NCBI RefSeq assembly: GCF_017814945.1
Contig: NZ_JAGIPX010000028.1
Coordinates: 48,491 to 112,490, forward strand
From: Paraburkholderia sp. LEh10
Lineage (GTDB): Bacteria; Pseudomonadota; Gammaproteobacteria; Burkholderiales; Burkholderiaceae
Direction: 5' to 3'
DNA length: 64,000 bases
Each line of letters starts with the position of its first letter. Position 1 is the first letter of the stretch. Under the pieces are notes generated by a model, which did not search any database, was not told where the DNA came from, and saw only the letters and a program-made list of their open reading frames with translations. The translations under genes were made by a program, and so were the position numbers. Of this stretch, positions 43,294-52,108 are shown piece after piece.

Positions 43294-43414
43294 GGCTGAA
43301 TGTGTACCCGAAGCGTGTGCCGGAAGGAACTTGCACGCCGCATCGAAGGTCATCGGATATCAGAACGATCCGGCTACTGCCGCCAACGGTTCCTGCAAGG
43401 GAGAGACGACAACG

Positions 43415-44017
43415 ATGCAAACCACCATGCCCCGCCGCCGATTCATCGCCGTGACCACTGCCGCGCTTGCCACGGGCGGGCTCGCGCTTGCGGGCTGCAC
43501 GACCACGGGCCCGTCGTCCGACAACACGCCCGAAGCGAATGCGGGCAAGCGCCAGTCGATTGACGCCGACGTCAATGGGACGCTCGCGCGTCTGTTCGAC
43601 AGCATCGGCGGGTCACGGGAACTGGCCGGCAAGTCGCGCGGCATGCTCGTGTTTCCGTCGGTGATCTCGGCGGGCTTCTGGTTCGGCGGGCAGTACGGGC
43701 AGGGCGCGCTGCGCATCGGCGGACAGACGACGGGCTACTACAGCATCGCGGCGGCGTCGTTCGGCTTGCAGATCGGCGCGCAATCGAAGGCAATCGTGAT
43801 GCTGTTCATGACGGACGACGCGCTCAGCAGCTTCACGCGCAGCCAGGGCTGGGCGGCGGGCGTCGATGCGACGGTCGCCGTGCTGAAGGTCGGCGCTAAT
43901 GGCAACGTCGATACATCGACGGCGACTAACCCCGTTGAAGCGTTCGTGCTCACGAACGGCGGGCTGATGGCGGGCGTGTCGCTCGAAGGCTCGAAGATTT
44001 CGCGCCTGATCATCTGA
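43415..44017 (+). CDS. SYLF-domain (Ysc84-like) lipid-binding lipoprotein
   Basis: 200 residues. A signal peptide with Arg-rich start (MPRRRFIAVTTAALATGG) and lipobox LALAGC, giving a lipid-anchored protein, then the SYLF domain: GKSRGMLVFPSVISAGFWFGGQYGQGALRI, GYYSIAAASFGLQIGAQSKAIVMLFMTDDAL, and ATVAVLKVGANGNVD. Proteins of this type bind phosphoinositides in eukaryotes; the bacterial role is unclear. Position of the start follows the GGGAGAG upstream. Confidence 0.85.
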   Translation: MQTTMPRRRFIAVTTAALATGGLALAGCTTTGPSSDNTPEANAGKRQSIDADVNGTLARLFDSIGGSRELAGKSRGMLVFPSVISAGFWFGGQYGQGALRIGGQTTGYYSIAAASFGLQIGAQSKAIVMLFMTDDALSSFTRSQGWAAGVDATVAVLKVGANGNVDTSTATNPVEAFVLTNGGLMAGVSLEGSKISRLII

Positions 44018-44185
44018 TCGCGTCGGGTGCAGCGCGCTTGCCGGGTCATCGCCGTTCATCCGTCGGCTTATCGTCAGTCGAGTCCCGCTTCGCATTCATC
44101 ACGCGCGCTGCGCTTTGCTCATTCGACGCTAAGTTTCGCGCCGCATCATGCTTGCATCCCGCAGACGCAAAGGACGGAGGCAAAC

Positions 44186-44731
44186 ATGGTCAAGCACATT
44201 CTGGTAGCAGTCGGCGCGAACCGAAACGACGCAGTGCTCGCGACAGCCATCGACAAGGCGCGCCGCACGGGCGCGCGACTCACGGCGGTGTATATCGTCG
44301 ATACGATGCCGTGGTGGGCGATGACGAGCGTCGAGTATGGTTGCATCGATACGCTGCAACTGGTTCACGAACTCGAGCGCACGGTCGAACGCCGCTGCCT
44401 CGAAACCTTCGAACTCGACGCGTGGGACATTCACACGCGGGCCATCACGGTGCCGCTGGAAGGCAACAGCGTGGGCCGCGCAATCGCGAAGCTGGCGGAT
44501 GAGCTCGACGCGGATCTGATCGTGGTCGGCGCGGGTCGCGGATCGAAATGGCGCTTCTGGGAAGAACGGATGAGCGATGTGGTCGGCCGATGCACGCGCC
44601 GCTCGGTGCTGATCGCGATGCCGGCGAAGCCTGCGGCCGGCGCGCCGGCAAGCGATGCAGCGGCCAGCCAGGCCGATCGAGCCGCTGCACCGTGCAGGCC
44701 GCGCGCGAGCGTGCGCACGCACGCCGTCTGA
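44186..44731 (+). CDS. Universal stress protein (UspA family)
   Basis: 181 residues, a single Usp domain: KHILVAVGANRNDAVLATAIDKARRTGARLTAVYIVD at the start, and DADLIVVGAGRGSKWRFWEERMSDVVGRCTRRSVLI with a modified G-2x-G-9x-G(S/T) nucleotide motif. A 35-residue Ala-rich tail is extra. GGAGG precedes ATG 44186. Usp proteins accumulate in stress and bind ATP in some cases. Confidence 0.88.
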   Translation: MVKHILVAVGANRNDAVLATAIDKARRTGARLTAVYIVDTMPWWAMTSVEYGCIDTLQLVHELERTVERRCLETFELDAWDIHTRAITVPLEGNSVGRAIAKLADELDADLIVVGAGRGSKWRFWEERMSDVVGRCTRRSVLIAMPAKPAAGAPASDAAASQADRAAAPCRPRASVRTHAV

Positions 44732-44765
44732 AGTTCGCGCGCGGCGCCCGACGCGCCAACGCGCG

Positions 44766-47576
44766 TTATGCGCCGCCGATCAGCTTGAGCCCGGCGGGCA
44801 ACGATTCGCCGAATACGCGGCCCGTGTCGGCCTCGTCGAGCGCGACGGTCTCGCGGACCATCCGGACCCATGCGGGCGCGGCGTTGAGCGCTTCGAGCCG
44901 GCGTATCACGGTTTCGCGCGCGTCGTCGGGCAAGTCGCGCGAACGGTCGCCCGTCATCCGCGACAACTGCACGGCGGCGAACGCGGCGGGCTCGACTTTT
45001 TTCCAGTCGAGCGCGAGCACGGCATCGAGCCAGGGCAGCGCGACCTCGGGCGGCACCACGCCATGTGCGCTGCCATAGAACGGCAAGCGCGCACCGATGC
45101 GGCCGATCGCCCACCACGCCTGATGATTCTCCGCAGGCTTGCGCAGCCGTTCGAGCAGGTTTTGCGCGAGCGCGATCTTGCGCTCGACGGAAATGCGCTC
45201 CAGCGATGCCTGCACGCGGATCATGTCCGCGTAGCCGACCTTCGCGGGATCGAACGGCAGCTTCTGCTTTTTGATGCTGGCCGCCTGCAGGAAGTCCATC
45301 GCGTCGAGAAGCTGCAGCTGCGCGTCTTCGTTCAGGCCGCCTGCCGCGCGCCGCCATAGCGTCCACCACTCGGACCACACCTGGCTTTCGTTGATGTACT
45401 GAATGCCGTCGTCGAAGATCGACCAGAGTTGTTCGACGCGCCATTCATCGAGCGGATAGCCGAAGCCCGGACGCACGCAATAGCCCATCAGATTGAGCCA
45501 CAGCCGCTCGTGATCCGCAGAGCGCCGCCTGCGTTTCGCGCGCTCCCACAACGCGCCGAACAGCTCGCGTAGCAGCGCGACGTCCCAGCTTTCACGCGCT
45601 CCGAGCGCATGTTCGAGTTGCGCGCGCAGCCGCTTCACTTCATTGCGTCCGACGTTCGACGAGCGCGCGCCGAACGTGCGCTCGATCAGCTCGATCGCGT
45701 GATCGAGCGACGGATGGCGTCCGGGCTGCCCTTGTTCGTCCGTGGCCGCCGCCGCTTCGTCGCGCCGCAATTCAAATTGCAGCAGCCAGCGTTGTGACGG
45801 ATCGTCGGTGGCGATGCAGTTCACTTCGAGCGTGCCGACTTCCGTCATCGACGTGGTCAGCCTGACGCGCCGCTCGTCGGCATCGGACGCGTGACGGCGC
45901 TGCACGACCGTCGCGATGGGCGGCAGACGCACGAAATCGCCTTGCGACAGATCGGCGAGTTCGCCCGGCGCAAAGCGCGTATCGGCGACCGTCGACATCA
46001 GGTGAAAACGCACGGGCTGACCGAGCCGCAATGCGAACATGCGGTCGTCGAGATGGACCTCGTGCGCTTCCTCCGTGCCGCGCGGCAGCAGGCAGATGCC
46101 CTCGTTGCCGTCGAGCACGAGGAAGTAGCTGCGCGCCGAGCCGCCGCCGATGCGCGGCGCGAAACCCGCGCGCGCAAGACCATAGGCGACGGCGCCGCGC
46201 GCCACCGCGACGTCGGGATGATCGTTCTGCAATACGTGCAGCGGCTTGCCACGCCATCCAGCGAGCGTGTCCGCGAGCCGTTGCGTGAGCGGCTGAGCGC
46301 GGAAAACGCCGCCGTTGAGCAGCAGCGTGTCGGGCACGGGCGGCGTGCCGTCACCGCCGCCGAGCGCTTCGCGCGCTTGCGCGGCGAGCCGCGTCAGGAA
46401 GGCCGCGACGTGCCGCGTGACGGCGGGGTCGCTTGCATACGGCAGGCCGAATTCGACGATCGCCGCGCGCGAGCGGCGCGGCGCGTCGTCCGCCGCCACG
46501 CACGGGAAGAACCCGTCGACGACGACCTGCTCGATCTCGTCGCGCGTCACATGGATGGTGCGCGCGCCGCCGATCACACGCGAGCCCGCGCCGAGCAGCG
46601 TGATCGCGGCGGACTCGGGCGGGTTTGCGTCGAGTAGCTGTTCCTTCGCGACGCGGCAGCGCTCGACGAGCTGCGACAGGCTCGCCGCCGACAGGCGAGG
46701 CTGGCCGTCCTGCGACTGCGCGAGCCGCGTTTCGACCAGCCGCGCCAGCGCGAGGTCCATGTTGTCGCCGCCGAGCATCAGATGGTTGCCCACGCCGATG
46801 CGCGTCAGTTGCGGCTCGCCGGCGGCATCGACGTGCACCTTGATGAGCGTGAGATCCGTGGTGCCGCCGCCGACGTCGCAGATCAGCACGAGCCGCGTAT
46901 CGGCGAGTTCGTCGGCAAGACTCGCGCGATGGCGGAACAGCCAGTCGTAGAACGCGGCCTGCGGTTCTTCGAGCAGCCGCAGCGCGGGCAGTTTCGCGAG
47001 ACGCGCGGCTTCGAGCGTCAATGCGCGCGCGCCTTCGTCGAACGAAGCGGGCACCGTGAGGACCACGTTCTGGTCTTCCAGCGCGGCGTGGGGAAAGCGC
47101 GCATTCCACGCGGCGCGCACATGCGCGAGGTAGCTCGCGCTCGCAGCGACGGGCGAGACCTTCGCGACGTCGTCGGGCGCGCCCCACGGCAGAATCGGCG
47201 CGAGCCGGTCCACGGATGCATGCGACAGCCAGCTCTTCGCGCTCGTCACGAGCCGCCCCGGAACCTGCGCGCCGAGCGCGCGCGCAAGCCGCCCGATGAC
47301 GGGCGCTGGCGCCGCTCCCGCGTCCTTCGGCTGATCCGCTGCGCGCGACCACGGCAGTTGCAGGTCGGCCGGATTCAGCTCGCCCGCAGCCGGGTGATAG
47401 CGCACGGACGGCAACAGCGGCCGCGCGCCCACTTCGCCGGGCGCGACCAGCTGATCGACATCGAACACACGGATGTCGTCGGAGCCCGGCGCGACATACG
47501 CGACGACCGTGTTGCTCGTGCCGAGATCGATGCCGACCGTGTAGCGCCCGGCTGACTGCTTCTGCTTTTGCTTCAT
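44766..47576 (-). CDS. Hsp70-family protein with long C-terminal helical domain (DUF3731-like)
   Basis: 936 residues. The ATPase domain is clear: YTVGIDLGTSNTVVAYV (residues 12-28), LICDVGGGTTDLTLIKV (about 231-247) and HLMLGGDNMDLALARLVE. A short beta region resembling a shrunken substrate-binding domain follows (RLTTSMTEVGTLEVNCI). The last about 320 residues are helical (HPSLDHAIELIERTFG ... GYCVRPGFGYPLDEWRVEQLW ... ENHQAWWAIGRIGARLPFYGS), matching no DnaK part; I assign it to DUF3731 from memory. ATG 47576 follows the Hsp70 gene at 47591 by 14 bases. It probably works with that paralogue. Canonical lid helices and the EEVD tail are absent. Confidence 0.85.
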   Translation of the reverse strand: MKQKQKQSAGRYTVGIDLGTSNTVVAYVAPGSDDIRVFDVDQLVAPGEVGARPLLPSVRYHPAAGELNPADLQLPWSRAADQPKDAGAAPAPVIGRLARALGAQVPGRLVTSAKSWLSHASVDRLAPILPWGAPDDVAKVSPVAASASYLAHVRAAWNARFPHAALEDQNVVLTVPASFDEGARALTLEAARLAKLPALRLLEEPQAAFYDWLFRHRASLADELADTRLVLICDVGGGTTDLTLIKVHVDAAGEPQLTRIGVGNHLMLGGDNMDLALARLVETRLAQSQDGQPRLSAASLSQLVERCRVAKEQLLDANPPESAAITLLGAGSRVIGGARTIHVTRDEIEQVVVDGFFPCVAADDAPRRSRAAIVEFGLPYASDPAVTRHVAAFLTRLAAQAREALGGGDGTPPVPDTLLLNGGVFRAQPLTQRLADTLAGWRGKPLHVLQNDHPDVAVARGAVAYGLARAGFAPRIGGGSARSYFLVLDGNEGICLLPRGTEEAHEVHLDDRMFALRLGQPVRFHLMSTVADTRFAPGELADLSQGDFVRLPPIATVVQRRHASDADERRVRLTTSMTEVGTLEVNCIATDDPSQRWLLQFELRRDEAAAATDEQGQPGRHPSLDHAIELIERTFGARSSNVGRNEVKRLRAQLEHALGARESWDVALLRELFGALWERAKRRRRSADHERLWLNLMGYCVRPGFGYPLDEWRVEQLWSIFDDGIQYINESQVWSEWWTLWRRAAGGLNEDAQLQLLDAMDFLQAASIKKQKLPFDPAKVGYADMIRVQASLERISVERKIALAQNLLERLRKPAENHQAWWAIGRIGARLPFYGSAHGVVPPEVALPWLDAVLALDWKKVEPAAFAAVQLSRMTGDRSRDLPDDARETVIRRLEALNAAPAWVRMVRETVALDEADTGRVFGESLPAGLKLIGGA

Positions 47577-47590
47577 CGAAGGCTTGTGAG

Positions 47591-49450
47591 TCAGCCCTGC
47601 GCGCCGCCGCGTACGTCGAACTCGACTTTCCAACGCTCGTCGGTGCCGCGCGGGATTGCTTCGAGTTCGAGCGTGCCCGCTTCCGTCACGCGCGCATGCA
47701 GCTTGACGGGCACGACTTCGCCGACCGTGCGGCCATCGGCGGGCAGCGTCGCCTCGATCTCTTCGAGCTCCTGCAATTCATCGGGCGACCAGTAGTCGAG
47801 CATCGTGCCGACCTGATCAAGCCGCCGCACCGACGATCCGAAGAAGCGGAAGCGCACCGGCTCGCCGACGACGAGACCGAACTCCTGTTCAGGCAGCGGC
47901 GCGTCGGTGCCTTCTTCCATGCCGAAGGGCGCGACGCAGAGCGCGGAGACGGGCGGCTCCATGCCGGGCACGGCGGGCATCGCCGATTCGATTGCGACGT
48001 AGTACGAACGCGCCGTGCCGCCGCGAATCCGCACGCCACGGCCGCGCTTCACGTAGCCGTAGTAAGCCGCGCCGCGCGCGACGGCGAGATCGAGGTCCGC
48101 GCCTTCGAGCAGGCGCGCGGGCGCGCTGCCGTCGGCCGCGAGCCAGCCGTTGAGCGTCGTCATGATGCGCTCGACGAGCAGCGGCGACTTGAACACGCCG
48201 CCGTTGAACAGCACGGCCGTCGGATGCAGGAACGTCGCGCTCGCGTCGAGCGGCAACTGGCCGTTGGTCTGCGCACCTTGCAGCTCCGCGAGGGCCGCGA
48301 CCTGGCGGCCGAGAAACGCCGCCAGATGGCGCGTGATGCCCGCGTCCTGCGCGTACGGCAGGCCGAGTTGCGTGAGACCTGCGCGCGTGCGGCTCAGCGG
48401 GCGCGCCGACGCGTCGACTTGCGGGAAGAAGCCTTCGAGGATCGTCTGCGTGAGTTCGTCGCGCGTGAGCTCGGTGCGGATCGAGCCGCCGATCAGCTTC
48501 GAGCCGCGGCTCGGCACGACGAGCGGCACGGTATCCGTCGACGGATCGGAGAGCAGCGTTTCCTTCGCGCCACGGCACGCGTAGGTGAGGGCGCGCAACT
48601 GCCACGGATCGGCCTGCGTGCCTTGCGACGCGAGCTTGCGCGCGACCATGTGCGCGAGCGCGAGGTCCATGTTGTCGCCGCCGAGCAGGATGTGTTCGCC
48701 GACGGCGACGCGATGCAGTTCCAGGTTGCCGTCGCGTTCGATCACGGCGATCAGCGACAGGTCGGTCGTGCCGCCGCCGACATCGACGACGAGAATGATG
48801 TCGCCGAGCTTGACCTGCTTGCGCCACGCGCCGTCGCTCTTCTGGATCCAGCTATACAGCGCGGCCTGCGGCTCTTCGAGCAGCGTCATCTGCGCGTAGC
48901 CCGCTGCGTTCGCGGCCTCCGCCGTCAGTTCGCGCGCGGCGGGATCGAACGAAGCGGGGATCGTCACGGTGACTTCCTGCTGGTCGAACGGCGCGTCGGG
49001 ATGCGCGTGGTTCCACGCTTCGCGCAGATGCATCAGGTAGCGCACCGAGCTTTCGAGGGGCGACACGCGCGCGACTTCCGGCGGTGCGTCGCTCGGCAGA
49101 ATCGCCGCGCGGCGGTCGACGCCCGGGTGGCACAGCCAGCTTTTCGCGCTCGACACGAGACGGATGGGTGTGCCTGCGCCGCGGCTGCGCGCCATCTCGC
49201 CGACGGCGAAATCGCGTTCGCCCGTCCACGGCAGCGCGAGATCGCCGGGCGTCAGTTCGCTCGCATGCGGCAGATAAAGAAACGACGGCAGCAGATCGAG
49301 GTCTTCGAGCGCGCCGGGGGCCGTCAGTTGCGTGATCGGCATGACCTGCTGCACCGTCTTCTCGCCGTCGCTGGCGGACAGATCGACATACGACAGCGCG
49401 CAGTGCGTCGTGCCCAGATCGATACCAATGGAATAGCGCGGATCGCTCAT
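47591..49450 (-). CDS. Hsp70-family protein, short form
   Basis: 619 residues. ATPase motifs: YSIGIDLGTTHCALSYV (6-22), VVDVGGGTTDLSL (221-233), HILLGGDNMDLALA (253-266). The signature SAKSWL (101-106) is shared with the longer paralogue. After the ATPase domain come RGGTARSYYVAIES and a compact beta region (VPVKLHARVTEAGTLELEAI) but no helical lid, so client binding must differ from DnaK. The start overlaps the DUF2760 stop by four bases. This branch of Hsp70s is found in pairs in proteobacteria; the function is not established. Confidence 0.87.
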   Translation of the reverse strand: MSDPRYSIGIDLGTTHCALSYVDLSASDGEKTVQQVMPITQLTAPGALEDLDLLPSFLYLPHASELTPGDLALPWTGERDFAVGEMARSRGAGTPIRLVSSAKSWLCHPGVDRRAAILPSDAPPEVARVSPLESSVRYLMHLREAWNHAHPDAPFDQQEVTVTIPASFDPAARELTAEAANAAGYAQMTLLEEPQAALYSWIQKSDGAWRKQVKLGDIILVVDVGGGTTDLSLIAVIERDGNLELHRVAVGEHILLGGDNMDLALAHMVARKLASQGTQADPWQLRALTYACRGAKETLLSDPSTDTVPLVVPSRGSKLIGGSIRTELTRDELTQTILEGFFPQVDASARPLSRTRAGLTQLGLPYAQDAGITRHLAAFLGRQVAALAELQGAQTNGQLPLDASATFLHPTAVLFNGGVFKSPLLVERIMTTLNGWLAADGSAPARLLEGADLDLAVARGAAYYGYVKRGRGVRIRGGTARSYYVAIESAMPAVPGMEPPVSALCVAPFGMEEGTDAPLPEQEFGLVVGEPVRFRFFGSSVRRLDQVGTMLDYWSPDELQELEEIEATLPADGRTVGEVVPVKLHARVTEAGTLELEAIPRGTDERWKVEFDVRGGAQG

Positions 49451-50028
49451 AGTTCCACCTCGGCGGGGGCGAGCACGGTGGCATCGTGGCTTTGCGTGAG
49501 CTTCGGCAGGCGCACGTCGGCGGCGCGCCAGCCACGATGGCTGATGCTCCCCGTAAACGGCGCCTTGCCGACGACGTTGCCCGTCAGACGAATGGCCGTC
49601 GCGTCGAAGCCTTCATTGATCGTCACGCGGCTGCCTTCGGCTTCGTCGCGCACCGGGCGGATCGTGAAATGCTCGCGCAGCGTCGCGCGGCAGCCGTCGT
49701 GCACGAGGCGCGCGGCCGCGCCGATGTCGGCGTCCGAGTATTTCGCGATGTCTTCCTCGACGAAATCGATGAAGCGCGCGTCGCGTTGCAACAGGCCCAG
49801 CAGCTGGAGCGCGGCGTCAGGCGTGGCTTCCTTGATGACGGGCGCGGGGGCCGGGGCGGGCGCAGGGGCGGGCGCAGGTGTGGGCGTCGCGACGGGCGCG
49901 GCTGCCGGCGCTGCGCCGCTGCGCAGCCGCATCACACTCGCGGCGAAGTCGCCATCGCCCAAAATGCTGAAAAACGTGCCGAAGGCAAGCGAAAGCCTGC
50001 CCAGCAACGAAACGTTCGGTTCGGTCAT
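49447..50028 (-). CDS. DUF2760 family protein, first gene of the Hsp70 operon
   Basis: 193 residues. N-terminal LLGRLSLAFGTFFSILGDGDFAASVM may bind the membrane; a Pro/Ala linker follows (about 55-80), then the DUF2760 core: LQLLGLLQRDARFIDFVEEDIAKYSDADIGAAARLVHDGC and a C-terminal beta part (RLTGNVVGKAPFTGSISHRGWRAADVRLP). ATG 50028 has GAGCG upstream and is preferred over 50076. Its constant pairing with two Hsp70 genes, by 4-base overlap, suggests it is their client adaptor or substrate. Confidence 0.85.
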   Translation of the reverse strand: MTEPNVSLLGRLSLAFGTFFSILGDGDFAASVMRLRSGAAPAAAPVATPTPAPAPAPAPAPAPVIKEATPDAALQLLGLLQRDARFIDFVEEDIAKYSDADIGAAARLVHDGCRATLREHFTIRPVRDEAEGSRVTINEGFDATAIRLTGNVVGKAPFTGSISHRGWRAADVRLPKLTQSHDATVLAPAEVEL

Positions 50029-50207
50029 GAAAGATCGCTCCTGATTCTCGGGATACTGCCGCGGCGTGCGGTTCACGCAGCCGCGTGGGTTCGGGGGCGG
50101 TCGGAGGCGGCCATCGGATGGGCGGCCGCCGCGTCATGCTCACGCCAAAACCCGTATTTTGCCTTGTTGTGAGCCGTCGACGGCTCGGAGACTGATTTCT
50201 GCGTAAG

Positions 50208-50235
50208 AATGGCGGCCGGATTTTACGTCCTCAAG
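50208..50235 (-). promoter_or_regulatory. Possible sigma-32 (heat-shock) promoter of the DUF2760-Hsp70-Hsp70 operon
   Basis: On the minus strand CTTGAG (50235-50230), 14-15 bases, then CCGCCATT (50215-50208). This resembles CTTGAA-N14-CCCCATnT with one -35 and one or two -10 changes. It lies about 180 bases before the DUF2760 start. The whole 50029-50431 gap, also upstream of the divergent DUF3597 gene, holds no gene. Confidence 0.4.
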
Positions 50236-50431
50236 TAAGAATGAGCGGCATCGTCCTGTCATTTTTTGCGGCCAGGATAGCGGTTCGCCCCGCGCCGGGC
50301 GACGCATCCAGCCGGGCGCCAGACGTATCGCCTGCGCGGCCCATCGTCGTGGAACGCCGTGCGGCGATTCTCCCGCGCCGCCGCGGCCACTGCCGCGTGA
50401 TCGCCTTCAACCGATTCACTGGAGGAAAGCC

Positions 50432-50821
50432 ATGAGCATCTTCGGCACGATTCTCAGCAAGATCTTCCCATCGAACCATCCGGCCGCGCAGGCCGCCGCG
50501 CCGGCTCCCGACGCCGCGCCCGCCGCCGATCCGGGCTCGGCACCCGCCGCCGCGCCCGCCGAGCCCGTCGATGTCGAAGCCATCCTCACCGCACTCGCCG
50601 ATCAGAACGCCGAGAAGCTGAACTGGCGCACGTCGATCGTCGATCTGATGAAGCTGCTCGGGCTGGACAGCAGTCTTGCCGCGCGCAAACAGCTCGCGCA
50701 AGAGTTGAAGTACAGCGGCGACACCAGCGATTCGGCGTCGATGAACATCTGGCTGCACAAGCAGGTGATGGTCAAGCTCGCCGAAAACGGCGGCAAGGTG
50801 CCGGACGACCTGAAGAACTGA
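50432..50821 (+). CDS. DUF3597 family protein
   Basis: 129 residues. A short N-terminus (MSIFGTILSKIFP), an Ala/Pro linker, then the DUF3597 core ILTALADQNAEKLNWRTSIVDLMKLLGLDSSLAARKQLAQELKYSG, resembling a small helical fold. GGAGG precedes the ATG. Function unknown. It is transcribed away from the Hsp70 operon. Confidence 0.88.
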   Translation: MSIFGTILSKIFPSNHPAAQAAAPAPDAAPAADPGSAPAAAPAEPVDVEAILTALADQNAEKLNWRTSIVDLMKLLGLDSSLAARKQLAQELKYSGDTSDSASMNIWLHKQVMVKLAENGGKVPDDLKN

Positions 50822-50899
50822 GCCGGGCTGGTTCGCACGGGCGGCCAGCGCGCGGCCACGCGCGGCCGTGGGTATGGCACTTGCGACGCCGCGGTGATC

Positions 50900-52081
50900 A
50901 TGAAGCTCGCCACGTTCAATATCAACGGCATTCGCTCGCGACTGCCAGCACTGCTCGAATGGCTGGAGCGGGAATCACCCGATATCGCGTGCCTTCAGGA
51001 GTTGAAGGCGCCCGACTCGGGCTTCCCCGAAGCCGAAATCAACCGGGCCGGCTACGGCGCGATCTGGCATGGGCAGATGTCGTGGAACGGCGTCGCGATT
51101 CTCGCAAAGAACAGCCAGCCCGTCGAAACCCGCCGCGGACTGCCCGGCGATCCCGACGACACGCATAGCCGTTATCTCGAAGCGGCTGTCGAGGGGATAC
51201 TGGTTGGCTGCCTGTATCTGCCGAATGGCAATCCGCAGCCGGGCCCGAAGTTCGACTACAAGCTCGCGTGGTTCGAGCGGCTAATCATCTACGCGAAGAA
51301 GCTGCTCGACAGCGGCCATCCCGTCGTGCTGGCGGGCGACTACAACGTCGTGCCGACGGATTTCGATATCTACAATCCGCGCTCGTGGCTCAAGGATGCG
51401 CTGCTGCAGCCGGAAAGCCGCGAATGCTACGCGCGGCTGCTCGAACAAGGCTGGACCGACGCGTTGCGCGCGCGCTTTCCCGATCAACAGGTCTTTACGT
51501 TCTGGGATTACTTCCGGCAGCACTGGGAGAGGAACTCGGGATTGCGCATCGATCATCTGCTGTTGAGCAAACAGGTGGCGGGGAAGATGCGCGATGCGGG
51601 CATCGACCGATGGGTGAGGGGTGTGCCGCACGCTAGCGATCATGCACCGGCGTGGGTCGAGCTCGATATCGGCGGGCGCGCGGCTCATGGGAAAGACGCG
51701 GCGCATCGGGAGGCACCGGCGGGTCGGGACGTGTTGAAGAAAAGTGCAGGGAAGCAGAGTGCAGGGAAGCAGAGTGCAGGGAAGCAGAGCGCAGCGAAGC
51801 AGAGTACAGGGAAGCAGAGCGCAGGGAAGCAGAGCGCAGCGAAGCAGAGTACAGGGAAGCAGAGTGCAGGGAAGCAGAGTGCAGGGAAGGAAAGTGCAGC
51901 GAACCGGACTGCAGAAGCGCAAACCGCCGCGAGGCCCAAGGCAGTGAAACGAACTGCCGCGAAGCAAAGTGCAATGAAGAAAACTGCTGCAAAGAAAACC
52001 CCAACGCAAAAGCCGCCCGCTGCGAACCCTCGCGCTACACCATCACCCCGTGCGGCGTCTTCACTGAAAACAGCAAAATAG
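50900..52081 (+). CDS. xthA: Exonuclease III (AP endonuclease) with a repetitive Lys-rich tail
   Basis: 393 residues, of which 1-258 are the complete enzyme: N7 in FNINGIRS, E34 in CLQELKA, D147/N149 in GDYNVVP, D218 in LRIDHLL and D247-H248 in SDHAPAW. It cuts DNA 5' to abasic sites in base excision repair. The remaining about 135 residues are an extra basic tail of SAGKQ/SAAKQ/STGKQ pentapeptides followed by Lys/Ala-rich sequence like a histone H1 tail. Such a tail would bind DNA without sequence preference. ATG 50900 is used rather than GTG 50894. Confidence 0.9.
   Translation: MKLATFNINGIRSRLPALLEWLERESPDIACLQELKAPDSGFPEAEINRAGYGAIWHGQMSWNGVAILAKNSQPVETRRGLPGDPDDTHSRYLEAAVEGILVGCLYLPNGNPQPGPKFDYKLAWFERLIIYAKKLLDSGHPVVLAGDYNVVPTDFDIYNPRSWLKDALLQPESRECYARLLEQGWTDALRARFPDQQVFTFWDYFRQHWERNSGLRIDHLLLSKQVAGKMRDAGIDRWVRGVPHASDHAPAWVELDIGGRAAHGKDAAHREAPAGRDVLKKSAGKQSAGKQSAGKQSAAKQSTGKQSAGKQSAAKQSTGKQSAGKQSAGKESAANRTAEAQTAARPKAVKRTAAKQSAMKKTAAKKTPTQKPPAANPRATPSPRAASSLKTAK
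51743..51907 (+). repeat. 15-bp tandem repeat in the xthA tail, 11 copies
   Basis: Eleven in-frame units of AGTGCAGGGAAGCAG or close variants, encoding SAGKQ, SAAKQ, STGKQ, SAGKE and SAANR. Copy number changes would keep the frame. Confidence 0.93.
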
Positions 52082-52108
52082 TTTTGCTCGTCCGCGCACG
52101 CGAGAACT

